The position numbers and the translations under genes are program-made. The notes under the pieces are model-generated. The model searched no databases. It was given only the letters and a program-made list of their open reading frames with translations, and had not been told where the DNA came from. A stretch of DNA of 64,000 nt. It comes from Arthrobacter ramosus (GTDB lineage: Bacteria; Actinomycetota; Actinomycetes; Actinomycetales; Micrococcaceae). Below are positions 8,070 through 16,895 of the stretch, one piece after another. The stretch spans positions 3,658,001 to 3,722,000 of the forward strand of contig NZ_BAAAWN010000001.1 of the NCBI RefSeq assembly GCF_039535095.1, given 5' to 3'. Each line of letters opens with the position of its first letter. Positions within the stretch are counted from its first letter, which is position 1.

Positions 8070-8874
8070 TGGGTGACGGCTGGGACTCGGCCGGATTTGC
8101 CGCAATGTCGATCTCCAATTGGCGCTGGGTTTCCCGCAGGATGCCCACGAGTCCACTGTCGAAGAGCCTGCGGAACCTTGCCACGGGAGTCGCGACGCTC
8201 AGCGCACCCACGGCATCGCCCCGCCCGTTGTGGAGGGCCACCCCCAAAGCGCTGATCCCTTCCTCGGTGCCCTCGAAATTCGCGGCGAATCCGTTTTTCC
8301 GGATCGTCTCCAGCTCGCGGAGGAAAGCCGGGTATTCGGCGTCGGGAATGTTGTCCCCGCCGATCTCCGCATTGTGGCTGCGGAACAACTGCTCAATCAT
8401 GGCTGGCTCCAGCTCGGCCAACAGTGCCTTGCCGCCCGAGGCCTTGTTGGCGGGCAATACGGTTCCCTGCCGGTCGCCTACCCGCAGGGCGTTGGTCCCT
8501 TCCACCGTTGCAAGGAACCTCACCTTGGTTCCCACGCGCACCATGAGATTGACGGTCTCGTTGATGCGACCACTCAGGAGTTCCATGTGCGGCTGCGCCA
8601 CCGTGCGCAGCAAACGGCTCCAACTGAGTCCTGCCGGTCCAACCCCCATCGCCGGCCCCGGCACGTAGCGGCGGGTCTCGTCCTGGACCGCGAACCCCCG
8701 GTAGACCAGCATGGCCAACAGCCGGTGGGCGGTGGACGGAGCAACACCCAACTCCGTGGCGGCGTCCTTGAGCCGCAGGCTGCCGCCGTCGCGCAAGAGC
8801 TGAAGGAGTTGCAAGGCATTGTCCACGGCCTCAATGGAGTAGGCCGGTTTCTTGCGGGCTGGAAGATTCTGCAC
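8050..8874 (-). CDS. IclR family transcriptional regulator of the gentisate cluster
   Basis: 274 residues from a GTG at 8874. The N-terminal winged helix-turn-helix (about residues 10-70) shows AVDNALQLLQLLRDGGSLRLKDAATELGVAPSTAHRLLAML in spaced form. The C-terminal effector domain (about 85-255) has LRVGDRQGTVLPANKASGGKALLAEL, as in aromatic-responsive IclR proteins. It lies between the dioxygenase operon and the divergent importer-hydroxylase pair, so control of both by 3-hydroxybenzoate or gentisate is likely. The last residues (PTQLTRS) are read from an extragenic palindrome, so the original C-terminus may have been replaced. Confidence 0.92.
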   Translation of the reverse strand: MQNLPARKKPAYSIEAVDNALQLLQLLRDGGSLRLKDAATELGVAPSTAHRLLAMLVYRGFAVQDETRRYVPGPAMGVGPAGLSWSRLLRTVAQPHMELLSGRINETVNLMVRVGTKVRFLATVEGTNALRVGDRQGTVLPANKASGGKALLAELEPAMIEQLFRSHNAEIGGDNIPDAEYPAFLRELETIRKNGFAANFEGTEEGISALGVALHNGRGDAVGALSVATPVARFRRLFDSGLVGILRETQRQLEIDIAANPAESQPSPTQLTRS

Positions 8875-8882
8875 GACAGAAT
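8866..8882. promoter_or_regulatory. Candidate IclR operator between IclR and the aromatic importer
   Basis: A perfect palindrome, ATTCTG-CACGA-CAGAAT, overlaps the GTG start of the IclR gene and lies 40 bases before the importer start. It matches the 7916-7932 site in half-site sequence and spacing. Binding here could both autoregulate iclR and control the importer-hydroxylase pair. Confidence 0.6.
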
Positions 8883-8921
8883 TCTATTGGTACCGGCGAG
8901 CATCGGCCACACAGTGGTGGG

Positions 8922-10238
8922 ATGAATCACACACCATCCGCTGCAGCGCCGGAGCGGACCCAACAACAAGGCGTTCCCCACCTCCCCAGGGCCTCCACCC
9001 GGTTCTCCAAGCGTTCCGCCGCCGCTGTGCTGGTCTGCTGGTTACTGGTGGTTTTCGATGGCTATGACCTCATCGTCTACGGCACCGTGCAGTCGTCCCT
9101 CATCACCGACACAGGCTGGGGGCTCACGAAAGCCACGGCCGGCACGGTCGGTTCGATGGCCTTCCTGGGCATGATGATCGGAGCCATCTTCGCGGGCAGG
9201 ATGTCGGACAGTTGGGGCCGCCGACGGACCATCATCGCCTGCGCCGCACTGTTTTCGATCTTCACCATTCTGTGTGCGTTCTCCCCGAACGCATTTGTCT
9301 TCGGGGGCTTGCGCTTGCTGGCCGGCATCGGTCTGGGCGGACTTGTTCCCTCGGCAAATGCCTTGGTCGCGGAACTGGTCCCCGCCAAATGGCGGTCCAC
9401 GATCGCCACGCTGATGATGTCCGGAGTGCCGATCGGCGGCTCGATTGCCGCGTTGGCAGGCATTCCGCTGATTCCCGCTTTCGGCTGGCCGGTCATGTTC
9501 CTGGTGGCCGCCGTGGCCCTGCTCGTGGTGGTTCCGCTGGGCATGCGCTTCCTCCCGGAAACACTCCCGCAGACCCTCCTGGCCTCAAAGAATGCGAAGC
9601 AAACAGTGGGCTTCAAGTCCCTGCTCCGGGCTCCCTACCTCGGCATGAGTCTCCTGTTCGCGATCTCCACCCTCGTGACGCTCTTTGCCTGGTACGGCCT
9701 GGGCACCTGGCTGCCGAACTTGATGCAACTGGCAGGCTACAACCTCGGATCAGCCCTGACGTTCGCGCTGGCGCTCAACCTCGGTGCCGTCGTCGGCTCG
9801 GTGGCTACCGCTTGGGCGGGAACCCGCTTCGGTCCCATCCCGACGGCGATCGCGGCAGCCGCCGTCGCCGCCGTCGCGCTGGCCGTACTGGTAGCGGGTC
9901 CGCCCGTAGGACTTGTCTACGTCATGTTGGTGCTGGCCGGGGTCGGCACCCACGGAACCCAGTGCCTCATCATCGCGGCGGTCGCCAGCCATTACCCGGC
10001 GCACTTGCGCGGCACAGCGCTCGGCTGGGCGCTCGGCGTCGGCCGCATTGGAGCGGTCGCCGCACCCCAGGTAGGCGGACTGCTGCTCGCGGCCGGGCTC
10101 GGCGTCAACTCGAATTTCCTGGCATTTGCCGGGGCCGCCGCCGCCGCGGCCATCCTGCTCGGCGCCATCGGCGCGAAGATCAAAACCGCCAATACCCAAT
10201 CCAAAAACACCACCTCTGTAGGAGTTAGCAATGTCTAA
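8922..10238 (+). CDS. MFS aromatic acid:H+ symporter (3-hydroxybenzoate/gentisate importer)
   Basis: 438 residues, about 12 transmembrane helices. Helix 1 carries the motif of the aromatic acid:proton symporter family, LLVVFDGYDLIVYGTV (D-G-Y-D required for transport in PcaK-type proteins). The first cytoplasmic loop has GRMSDSWGRRR. It is divergent from the IclR gene with a 47-base gap and overlaps the hydroxylase gene by eight bases, so it most likely imports the hydroxylase substrate, 3-hydroxybenzoate, or gentisate itself. The start is the ATG at 8922; its ribosome site is weak (GGTGGG). Confidence 0.9.
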   Translation: MNHTPSAAAPERTQQQGVPHLPRASTRFSKRSAAAVLVCWLLVVFDGYDLIVYGTVQSSLITDTGWGLTKATAGTVGSMAFLGMMIGAIFAGRMSDSWGRRRTIIACAALFSIFTILCAFSPNAFVFGGLRLLAGIGLGGLVPSANALVAELVPAKWRSTIATLMMSGVPIGGSIAALAGIPLIPAFGWPVMFLVAAVALLVVVPLGMRFLPETLPQTLLASKNAKQTVGFKSLLRAPYLGMSLLFAISTLVTLFAWYGLGTWLPNLMQLAGYNLGSALTFALALNLGAVVGSVATAWAGTRFGPIPTAIAAAAVAAVALAVLVAGPPVGLVYVMLVLAGVGTHGTQCLIIAAVASHYPAHLRGTALGWALGVGRIGAVAAPQVGGLLLAAGLGVNSNFLAFAGAAAAAAILLGAIGAKIKTANTQSKNTTSVGVSNV

Positions 10239-11496
10239 CCGCAAACCGTCCACTGAAGTCCTCGTCGTCGGCGGAGGGATGGCTGGCCTTGCCGGCGCCC
10301 TGGCCCTCCGCGCAAACGGCGCCGAGGTGACGTTGGTTGAGCAGGCCCCCGAATTCGGCGAGGTCGGCGCGGGACTGCAGATGGCTCCCAACGCCTCCCG
10401 CGTCCTGAAGCGCTGGGGCCTCCTCGGGAAGGCGCTCGAGATCGGCGTCCGGCCCAAGCACTTGGTGTTCCGCGACGCCCTGACCGGTGAGGAACTCACG
10501 CGGCAGACCCTCGGTGGCGAGTTCGAAGAGCGCTACGGCGCTCCGTACGTGGTGATCCACCGCAGCGACCTGCACCGGATCCTGTTGGAGGCCTGCCAGG
10601 ACGCCGGCGTCCGCTTGGTGAACGACGTCGTCGTCGAGAAAGTCGGGACCGTGAACGGCCGCGGAGTGGCACACACCGCGAACGGCGACGTTTACGAGGC
10701 CGACGTCGTGCTCGGCGCGGACGGCCTCAAGTCCACGCTCCGCGCCGCCGTCGCGCAGGACGGACCGGTGTCGTCGTCGTACGTCGCCTACCGCGGAACG
10801 GTCCCCATCACGCCTGAGACCCCGGCGACCGATCTCGAAGACGTCGTCGTCTACCTCGGTCCGGACTGCCACCTCGTGCAGTACCCCCTGCGCAAAGGCG
10901 AACTGCTCAACACGGTGGCGGTCTTCAAGTCGCCCTCGTTCGAGCGCGGGGAGGAGCAATACGGCGGCGTCGACGAACTCGAGGCCGCTTACAAGGACTG
11001 CATTCCGGCAGTCCAGCTAGCGTTGCGGAACCTTGCGACCGGCATCCGCTGGCCCATGTACGATCGCGATCCCATCGAGAACTGGATCGACGGCCGCCTG
11101 GTTCTGATGGGCGATGCCGCACACCCTATGCTCCAGTACTTGGCACAGGGAGCCTGCCAGGCGCTTGAAGACGCGGCGGTCCTCCAAGACTCCACTGTCG
11201 GCACCGTGTTCACCGACGACGGCGTGGACACCGCTGCTTGGGACCGCGCCATCAGCGATTTCAACTCAGCCCGCGCAGCGCGCACTGCCCGCGTCCAGCG
11301 CACGGCGCGTGTCTGGGGAGAGTCGTGGCACGTGTCCGGCGTTGCGCGCATCTTGCGGAACCTGCTGTTCAAGAGCCGCAAGGACGGCGACTTCCAGTAC
11401 AACGACTGGCTGTACGGCCAAGAGGGCGACGGCGTCCCCGTGGTTCCGGCGGAAGGCACTGCGAGGACCGAAGCGTTGGCGGGAACGCACGCCTAG
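10231..11496 (+). CDS. 3-hydroxybenzoate 6-hydroxylase (FAD monooxygenase)
   Basis: 421 residues. A class A flavoprotein monooxygenase that would convert 3-hydroxybenzoate to gentisate with NADH and O2. Landmarks: N-terminal FAD loop VVGGGMAGLAGALAL (about residues 10-25), the DG motif VLGADGLKSTLR (about 165), and the GD motif VLMGDAAHPMLQYLAQGACQ (about 290). The last is close to characterised 3HB 6-hydroxylases. The ATG at 10231 follows a TAGGAG ribosome site and overlaps the importer stop. The gene supplies the substrate of the divergent gentisate operon. Salicylate 5-hydroxylation is the main alternative, but those enzymes are multicomponent. Confidence 0.9.
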   Translation: MSNRKPSTEVLVVGGGMAGLAGALALRANGAEVTLVEQAPEFGEVGAGLQMAPNASRVLKRWGLLGKALEIGVRPKHLVFRDALTGEELTRQTLGGEFEERYGAPYVVIHRSDLHRILLEACQDAGVRLVNDVVVEKVGTVNGRGVAHTANGDVYEADVVLGADGLKSTLRAAVAQDGPVSSSYVAYRGTVPITPETPATDLEDVVVYLGPDCHLVQYPLRKGELLNTVAVFKSPSFERGEEQYGGVDELEAAYKDCIPAVQLALRNLATGIRWPMYDRDPIENWIDGRLVLMGDAAHPMLQYLAQGACQALEDAAVLQDSTVGTVFTDDGVDTAAWDRAISDFNSARAARTARVQRTARVWGESWHVSGVARILRNLLFKSRKDGDFQYNDWLYGQEGDGVPVVPAEGTARTEALAGTHA

Positions 11497-11605
11497 CAGC
11501 ATCCGTTGTGTCAATTGTAAGTAAACAAATTACTGGACTCCTGGAGCAGACCACCGCAGACTGACTACACGAGCCGCTTGGGTGCTTGCCGTTGAAAGGA
11601 CAGTC

Positions 11606-13042
11606 ATGTTCGACCTCGTTGTTTATCTCCCTATTCTTGTCACCGTATTGGGGGTAGTTGTCGCCATTGCCGTTATTCGGCTGCTCATTAAATTGATGTG
11701 GAAGGTGGCTGAACCAAACGAGGCATTGATCATTTCCGGCCTGACCCGTGGAAGTTTGGACACCAGGGACGGAATGGATTTCAAAATCGTCACCGGGAAA
11801 GGCGCCTTGGTGGTCCCCGGGCTCCAAACCGTAAGGACCTTGTCCCTCACGCTGAATGAAACAGAACTCCAGGTCAACTGCGTGACCTCGCAAGGTATCC
11901 AGGTGATCGTGGAGGGCGTGGTTATTTACAAAATCGGTGACGCCGCACCTTTCATTGCGAATGCCGCGAGGAGGTTTCTCGGCCAGCAGCCCAAAATGCA
12001 AAGCCAGGTTTACAACGTTTTTGAGGGGCATTTGCGCTCGATCATTGGCAGCATGACCATGGAAGAGATCATCCGTGAGCGCGACAAACTTGCGTCGTTG
12101 GTCCGCAGCGCCAGCGGCATAGAAATGGAAAAGCTTGGCCTAGTGGTTGATTCCCTGCAGATCAAGGATCTCCAGGACCCCACGGGTTACATCCAAAACC
12201 TGGCCAAACCGCACATTGCGCAGGTCAAAATGGAGGCCCGCATCGCTGAAGCCACTAGGAACCGCGAGGCCGCGGAGAGGGAGGCCGAGGCAGCTGCCCA
12301 GATCGCGGACGCCCAAAGCATCTCGGCGATCAAGCAATCAGCGGCACAAGCCAATGCCGAAACGGCCAGGGCCAACGCCGCCCAGGCAGGACCGTTGGCT
12401 GATGCCACGGCGCGCCAGCAAGTGGTGGTCCAGGAAACCGAGGTGGCCAAGCTGGAAGCGGACCGCGAGGAGCAGAAGCTCCAGACGTCCATCCGGAAGC
12501 CTGCCGATGCAAAGGCATACGCCCAGCGGACCGAGGCGGAAGCCCAAAAGGCCGCCGACATCAGCGCGTCCGAGGCGCGGGCACGGCGAACGGAACTCGA
12601 GGCCCAGGCGAACGCCCGCAGGGTGGAAGTCGAAGCGCAGGCCAACGCCACGGCGGCGGCAGCCATCGCGGGAGCTACAAAGATCACCGGTGAAGCCGAA
12701 GCGGCAGCCACCAGGGCCCGCGGCGACGCTGCAGCCTCCGCCATCAAGGCCAAGTCCCTGGCGGAAGCGGACGGCATCAAAGCCCGTGCCGAGGCGCTCG
12801 GAACCAACCAAGAGGCCGTGATCTCCCAGCAGCTTGCGGAGAACATGCCCGCGATCGTGGCAGCCGCGGCCGAACCCTTTGCCCACGTGGGTAACCTGAC
12901 GGTCCTCAACGGTGGCGATGGCCTCAACAGCATGGTGGGTGGGATCCTGTCCCAGGTGGGCAACTACCTGCCCTCGATCACAGCAGCGCTCAAGAACGGC
13001 AAGGAGCCGCCCAAGCGGCCCACCAAAACCCCTGATGCATAG
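11606..13042 (+). CDS. Flotillin-like SPFH/band 7 membrane scaffold protein
   Basis: 478 residues from the ATG at 11606 (AAGGA at 11595-11600); an in-frame ATG does not exist further upstream. One N-terminal transmembrane helix (VVYLPILVTVLGVVVAIAVI) is followed by the SPFH domain (about 35-220). A long Ala/Glu/Arg-rich coiled coil with repeated EAQANA-type heptads follows (about 220-400), then a C-terminal hydrophobic stretch with GGILSQVGNYLPSI. Flotillins organise membrane microdomains at the cytoplasmic face. It is followed eight bases later by a small OB-fold gene, the usual flotillin/NfeD pairing. Confidence 0.92.
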   Translation: MFDLVVYLPILVTVLGVVVAIAVIRLLIKLMWKVAEPNEALIISGLTRGSLDTRDGMDFKIVTGKGALVVPGLQTVRTLSLTLNETELQVNCVTSQGIQVIVEGVVIYKIGDAAPFIANAARRFLGQQPKMQSQVYNVFEGHLRSIIGSMTMEEIIRERDKLASLVRSASGIEMEKLGLVVDSLQIKDLQDPTGYIQNLAKPHIAQVKMEARIAEATRNREAAEREAEAAAQIADAQSISAIKQSAAQANAETARANAAQAGPLADATARQQVVVQETEVAKLEADREEQKLQTSIRKPADAKAYAQRTEAEAQKAADISASEARARRTELEAQANARRVEVEAQANATAAAAIAGATKITGEAEAAATRARGDAAASAIKAKSLAEADGIKARAEALGTNQEAVISQQLAENMPAIVAAAAEPFAHVGNLTVLNGGDGLNSMVGGILSQVGNYLPSITAALKNGKEPPKRPTKTPDA

Positions 13043-13050
13043 GGAAGCCG

Positions 13051-13293
13051 ATGCACAAAGAGGTTGATCGGAGCCTGACGGGCAAAATCGGTAGGGTCAC
13101 GGGTCGTATTGGGCCAGGCACCGTGGGGGAAGTGATGCTGCCGTTCCACGGCGGCACAAGCGCCTTCCACGCGCATCCCTTCGATAAGAGCAGTGTTTTC
13201 AACGTGGGTGATGAGGTGCTTGTCATCTACTACGAGCCGCCCGGGACAGTATTCGTTGACGAACTGCCGGAGGTTCTGAAGGCTGCGCGATAA
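13051..13293 (+). CDS. Small NfeD-like OB-fold protein, flotillin partner
   Basis: 80 residues. It matches the soluble C-terminal OB-fold found in NfeD/YqiJ-type flotillin partners: LTGKIGRVTGRIGPGTVGEV, then FNVGDEVLVIYYEPPGTVFVDEL, a beta-barrel pattern. No membrane helix is present, so it would be a cytoplasmic partner. It starts eight bases after the flotillin stop in the same direction, which implies joint expression. Annotation rests on context plus the fold pattern. Confidence 0.8.
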   Translation: MHKEVDRSLTGKIGRVTGRIGPGTVGEVMLPFHGGTSAFHAHPFDKSSVFNVGDEVLVIYYEPPGTVFVDELPEVLKAAR

Positions 13294-13310
13294 GAGCAGC
13301 CCGACAAAAA

Positions 13311-13340
13311 GCTGAGGGCGGCTAGTTCGCCGCCCTCAGC
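13311..13340. terminator. Bidirectional hairpin between convergent genes
   Basis: GCTGAGGGCGGC (13311-13322) pairs perfectly with GCCGCCCTCAGC (13329-13340) around a six-base loop. It lies between the OB-fold stop (13293) and the deacetylase stop (13363). A short A-run precedes it, but there is no strong T-tract. Confidence 0.7.
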
Positions 13341-13362
13341 CCGGTTGTCACTGATGGATTGC

Positions 13363-15255
13363 TCAGCCCAGCGGCGGAGCTCCCACACTGTCGTACATCG
13401 CGTAGTCGTCAGTGGTGACCGATCCGTTGCTGAACAAGCTCAACCCGAAACTGATGGCAGTGGCCCCGGCAGGAAGTGCCGGCGTCGTGAAGCTTGCCTG
13501 GGTATAGGTGGTGGCGGTATTCAGCCACGGTCCGGAGGTCCAATACACCCAGTTGTTTGAGGCGTCACGGTAATACAAAACGAACTGTGTGACGGCTGTG
13601 GCGGTGTACCAAACTCGCACCGAGTAGGTGTGTCCTGCGACGCCCGCAGGTGGGCAGGTACTGGTGTCCATTGTGGGAAGCAGTTTCGCGTCACCGCTGG
13701 AGTATCCCGTGATGGTGAGTTTCTCTGCTTTGGTACCAGTGTGTGCGGTAGCGACCGTGCTGAACACGGCGGTGTTGGTGCCGTATCCACCGGCCTGCCA
13801 GCACTGCGGGAACGGGCCCGTGCCGGCCGTTTCAAGGCTGGGGTTTTGTACCAGGTTGCCGCCGGCTGGTGGTGGCGGCGGAGGCGGTGGCGGCGTGCCG
13901 ACGTCGAACATCTCGTAGTCGTCGGTGGTGAGCGTGCCGTTGCTGAACAGGTTCAACCCGAAGCTGATGCCGCTCGCGCCGGCAGGCAGTGGAGGCGTTG
14001 TCCATGTGGCCTTTTGAAAGGTCGTGGCCGCTGGGAACCAGGGGCTTGATGTCCAATACTTCCAGGAGCCTACGCCGATCCGGTAGTAGAGCTCGAACTG
14101 GGTGCTTGTGGTCGATTTATACCAGGCACCTAAGGAATAGGAGTTCCCGGGTGTGGCTGTGGGTGAGCACCCTCCTAGGTCAAGGGTGGGCAGCAACTTC
14201 GCATCGCCGTCGACATATCCACTCACCACGAGCTTTTCAGCGACGTTCCCTGTGTGTCCCGGCCTGACGGTGGAGAAAGCCGCGGTGTTGGTGCCATAAC
14301 CTGCTGCGGCCCAGCATTGCGGAGCCCCGTTGACCAAGGTCTCAAGGCTTGGGTTCTTGACCAGGTTGCCAGTACCCTCCGGCGGTGCCGGCGGTCCCGC
14401 GACGAGCGGCTTGACTGTTCCGCCGATCACCTGGGCCACCGTCTTGACCGTGGTGGTTGCTGGCCGGGACTTGAGCCACGTGGCGAACTGGTTGAACAGG
14501 GTCGGGGTGATGTTCAGCGGATCCGTGCTGGTAGCTGAAATGTGGTGGAAGGTGAGCTGGACCCACCCGCCTGCGGGCTCCGCCTGGGTGACTGACTGTT
14601 GCAGGTCTGCCAGGGTCCAAGTGTTGTCCACTTCATCCGGGGCGGCCGTGTTGTACGGGTTGGCAGGAGGGATGGTCTCCGCGAGCGGGCACCCGGCGCA
14701 GCTGAACCGCGTCTTGATGTCACCAAGATTGCGGGCACTGTTGAAGCCGCAGTTCTTGACGATGGTTTCGAGGGATGCATTCTCGGCAGCGAATGGATAC
14801 GCGAAGTCAGTGATCGTGAATCCAAGGTTGCTGAGGTTCACCCTGTCGTTGCAAATTTGGCGAGTTGCCTCATCCGACGTCACGGTGGTCAGGTCCGGGT
14901 GCGTAACGGTGTGGCCTGCAATCTCATTGCCGTTCGCCACAAGGCCCTGCATGTCGCTGGTCGTCATGTAATTCGGGTTGTTAATGAATCCGGACGGCGT
15001 GAAGAAAGTGCCCACCAGGCCCAGGCTCTGCATGGTCTGCGCAGCGTTGAGTTGGTCGGCATTTGCGTCGTCAAAAGTCAGGGTCACGACGGTGGGATTG
15101 GCAGCTTGGGCTGCGGGTGCGGTGATGCCGGCCGTGACACCGGCGAAAGCAAGTACCACCACAACGGTGGAGAACCATGTGAACCATTTGCCGGGGATCG
15201 TCCCTTTGAACGTCCGGTGCTGGTCAACCTGGTCAGTACGGTTGAAGAGTTTCAT
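13363..15255 (-). CDS. Secreted polysaccharide deacetylase with two C-terminal binding-type modules
   Basis: 630 residues from the ATG at 15255. A Sec signal peptide runs from the basic N-terminus to about residue 52, ending APAAQA. The NodB deacetylase domain (about 55-260) shows the first motif TLTFDDAN and the metal-binding HTVTHPDL; DFAYPFA fits motif 3. Two repeats of about 150 residues follow, each starting NLV(K/Q)NPSLET and containing ECWQAGGYGTN-type and LFSNG-(T)-TDDY elements, joined by a nine-proline linker. They resemble carbohydrate-binding modules. It is probably an extracellular enzyme acting on peptidoglycan or another acetylated glycan. Confidence 0.88.
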   Translation of the reverse strand: MKLFNRTDQVDQHRTFKGTIPGKWFTWFSTVVVVLAFAGVTAGITAPAAQAANPTVVTLTFDDANADQLNAAQTMQSLGLVGTFFTPSGFINNPNYMTTSDMQGLVANGNEIAGHTVTHPDLTTVTSDEATRQICNDRVNLSNLGFTITDFAYPFAAENASLETIVKNCGFNSARNLGDIKTRFSCAGCPLAETIPPANPYNTAAPDEVDNTWTLADLQQSVTQAEPAGGWVQLTFHHISATSTDPLNITPTLFNQFATWLKSRPATTTVKTVAQVIGGTVKPLVAGPPAPPEGTGNLVKNPSLETLVNGAPQCWAAAGYGTNTAAFSTVRPGHTGNVAEKLVVSGYVDGDAKLLPTLDLGGCSPTATPGNSYSLGAWYKSTTSTQFELYYRIGVGSWKYWTSSPWFPAATTFQKATWTTPPLPAGASGISFGLNLFSNGTLTTDDYEMFDVGTPPPPPPPPPAGGNLVQNPSLETAGTGPFPQCWQAGGYGTNTAVFSTVATAHTGTKAEKLTITGYSSGDAKLLPTMDTSTCPPAGVAGHTYSVRVWYTATAVTQFVLYYRDASNNWVYWTSGPWLNTATTYTQASFTTPALPAGATAISFGLSLFSNGSVTTDDYAMYDSVGAPPLG

Positions 15256-15626
15256 AGGGTCTGGCTCGATTCTAGACAACGGCCTGGCCGGACATACGGG
15301 CGGCGCGGGGTGATTCACCCTGCGCTGTTCAGCATCCGAGGGCGCGGCGCCCAGTCAGCGCCCTCTTGCCGAAATACCCCGGTGCCCGGGACAAGCCCCA
15401 GTCATGGCCACGAGGTTCATTACCGTTGTCACCGTAAATCGCGCGGATATTGGGGAATAAGAGTAACTTCTACCCGTCTTTCAGCTCCGTAAATACCTAG
15501 ATCGACGCATTTTCCGCCGCTCAGGATTCTCCACTCGGGAATCAACATCAATTTGTTAACCAAACCTTCCCCTTGCGGTCACGCCCATTCCCCCGCTTCG
15601 CCAACCTCCGCGCACACCGTGGAGGG

Positions 15627-16895
15627 GTGAGGATCGCTATCGTTGCCGAATCATTCCTGCCGCTCATGAACGGGGTTACGCACTCCATCCTGCGGGTGCT
15701 GGAGCATCTGCAAGAGCGCGGCGACGAAGTAATGGTGATTGCGCCGTCGACGTCGGACACTGCTGTCTCGGACGTCGTGAATGGCGCTTTTGTCCACCGC
15801 CTCCCCTCCGTGCCCTTGGCCGGGTACACAAATGTGCGGGTGGCGTTGGGCGGTGTGAGCCGGGTCAAGAGAATCCTCGCCGACTACGCACCGGACGTCG
15901 TCCACCTCGCATCCCCTTTCGTCCTCGGATGGCGGGCTGTGCAGGCTGCGCACCAGCTCGGCATCCCCACGGTTGCCATCTATCAAACCGAGGTCCCCAG
16001 CTACGCCGCCCGGTATGGCGTCCCCATCCTGGAGAACTGGGCATGGAACCGGGTGGACAACATCCATCTTCGGGCAGACCGGACGCTGGTCCCGTCCACG
16101 TTCGCGCTCAACCAGTTGCGCGGCCGCGGGATCCTCAGGGTGGGCATGTGGCGGCGCGGTGTGGATACCGCGAGGTTCTCCCCCACCAAGCGCTCGACGG
16201 CGTGGCGCGCCTCCGTAGCGCCCCACGGCGAGCGCATCATCGGCTATGTCGGCCGCCTCGCGGTGGAGAAGCAAGTGGAGGACCTTGCTGTGCTGGCGGA
16301 CCTGCCGGGAACCAGGCTTGTCATTGTGGGCGACGGTCCGCAACGCGCCGCACTCGAAGCAGCACTGCCAAACGCCTTCTTCACCGGGTTCCTCGGCGGC
16401 GACGAATTGGCCCAAGTCGTGGCGGGCCTTGACCTCTTCGTTCATCCTGGCGAGTTCGAAACGTTTTGCCAGACCATCCAGGAAGCCATGGCCTCCGGCG
16501 TCCCCGTCGTAGCCACCGGCCGCGGCGGTCCCCTCGATCTCGTGGAAAACTCGCGGACCGGCTGGCTTTACGAACCGGGAGACCTCGCGCAGTTGCGGGG
16601 CTACGTGCAGGACCTGGTGGGCGACGACGCCAAGCGCCGTGCTTTCGGAACGGCGGCACTCGCTTCGGTCCAAGGACGGACCTGGCCGGTCCTGAGTGCC
16701 CAACTCGTCGAGCATTACAAGGCGGTGATCGCCGGCGAAGCGCTTGTTGAGCCGACCGCTGCACCCAGCCACCCGCTTCAGGCGGCCGAACTTCAGGCTG
16801 CCGAACTTCAGGCTGCCGAACTTCAGGCAACCGCGTTTCAGCCGGCCGAGCCTGCCACCATTTCCGTGACTTCCAGCAAAGGACTCCCAGCATGA
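15627..16895 (+). CDS. GT4 family glycosyltransferase, MgtA-like GDP-mannose-dependent mannosyltransferase
   Basis: About 422 residues from the GTG at 15627, where homologues begin (VRIAIVAESFLP-MNGVTHS). A GGAGG lies very close to it and a TTG at 15573 is also open, so the start is uncertain. GT-B fold: the acceptor half includes VNGVT-type loop and HLASPFVLGWRA; the donor half has GYVGRLAVEKQVEDL, VIVGDGPQRAAL and the E-x7-E motif EFETFCQTIQEAMASGVPVVA. It overlaps the UDP-glucose dehydrogenase by four bases. In relatives, MgtA adds mannose to glucuronosyl-diacylglycerol, which fits this pairing. The C-terminal tail is an imperfect five-residue repeat. Confidence 0.85.
   Translation: MRIAIVAESFLPLMNGVTHSILRVLEHLQERGDEVMVIAPSTSDTAVSDVVNGAFVHRLPSVPLAGYTNVRVALGGVSRVKRILADYAPDVVHLASPFVLGWRAVQAAHQLGIPTVAIYQTEVPSYAARYGVPILENWAWNRVDNIHLRADRTLVPSTFALNQLRGRGILRVGMWRRGVDTARFSPTKRSTAWRASVAPHGERIIGYVGRLAVEKQVEDLAVLADLPGTRLVIVGDGPQRAALEAALPNAFFTGFLGGDELAQVVAGLDLFVHPGEFETFCQTIQEAMASGVPVVATGRGGPLDLVENSRTGWLYEPGDLAQLRGYVQDLVGDDAKRRAFGTAALASVQGRTWPVLSAQLVEHYKAVIAGEALVEPTAAPSHPLQAAELQAAELQAAELQATAFQPAEPATISVTSSKGLPA
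16785..16830 (+). repeat. 15-bp in-frame tandem repeat in the glycosyltransferase tail
   Basis: Consecutive near-identical units of GCCGAACTTCAGGCT encode repeated A-E-L-Q-A at the C-terminus. They lie outside the catalytic fold, so copy number can vary without frame loss. Confidence 0.8.

Noticed and set aside
10225..10959. Long antisense open frame opposite the 3-hydroxybenzoate hydroxylase
   Set aside because: It has no motif or ribosome site, and the plus-strand frame has full flavoprotein signatures; high GC creates such mirror frames.
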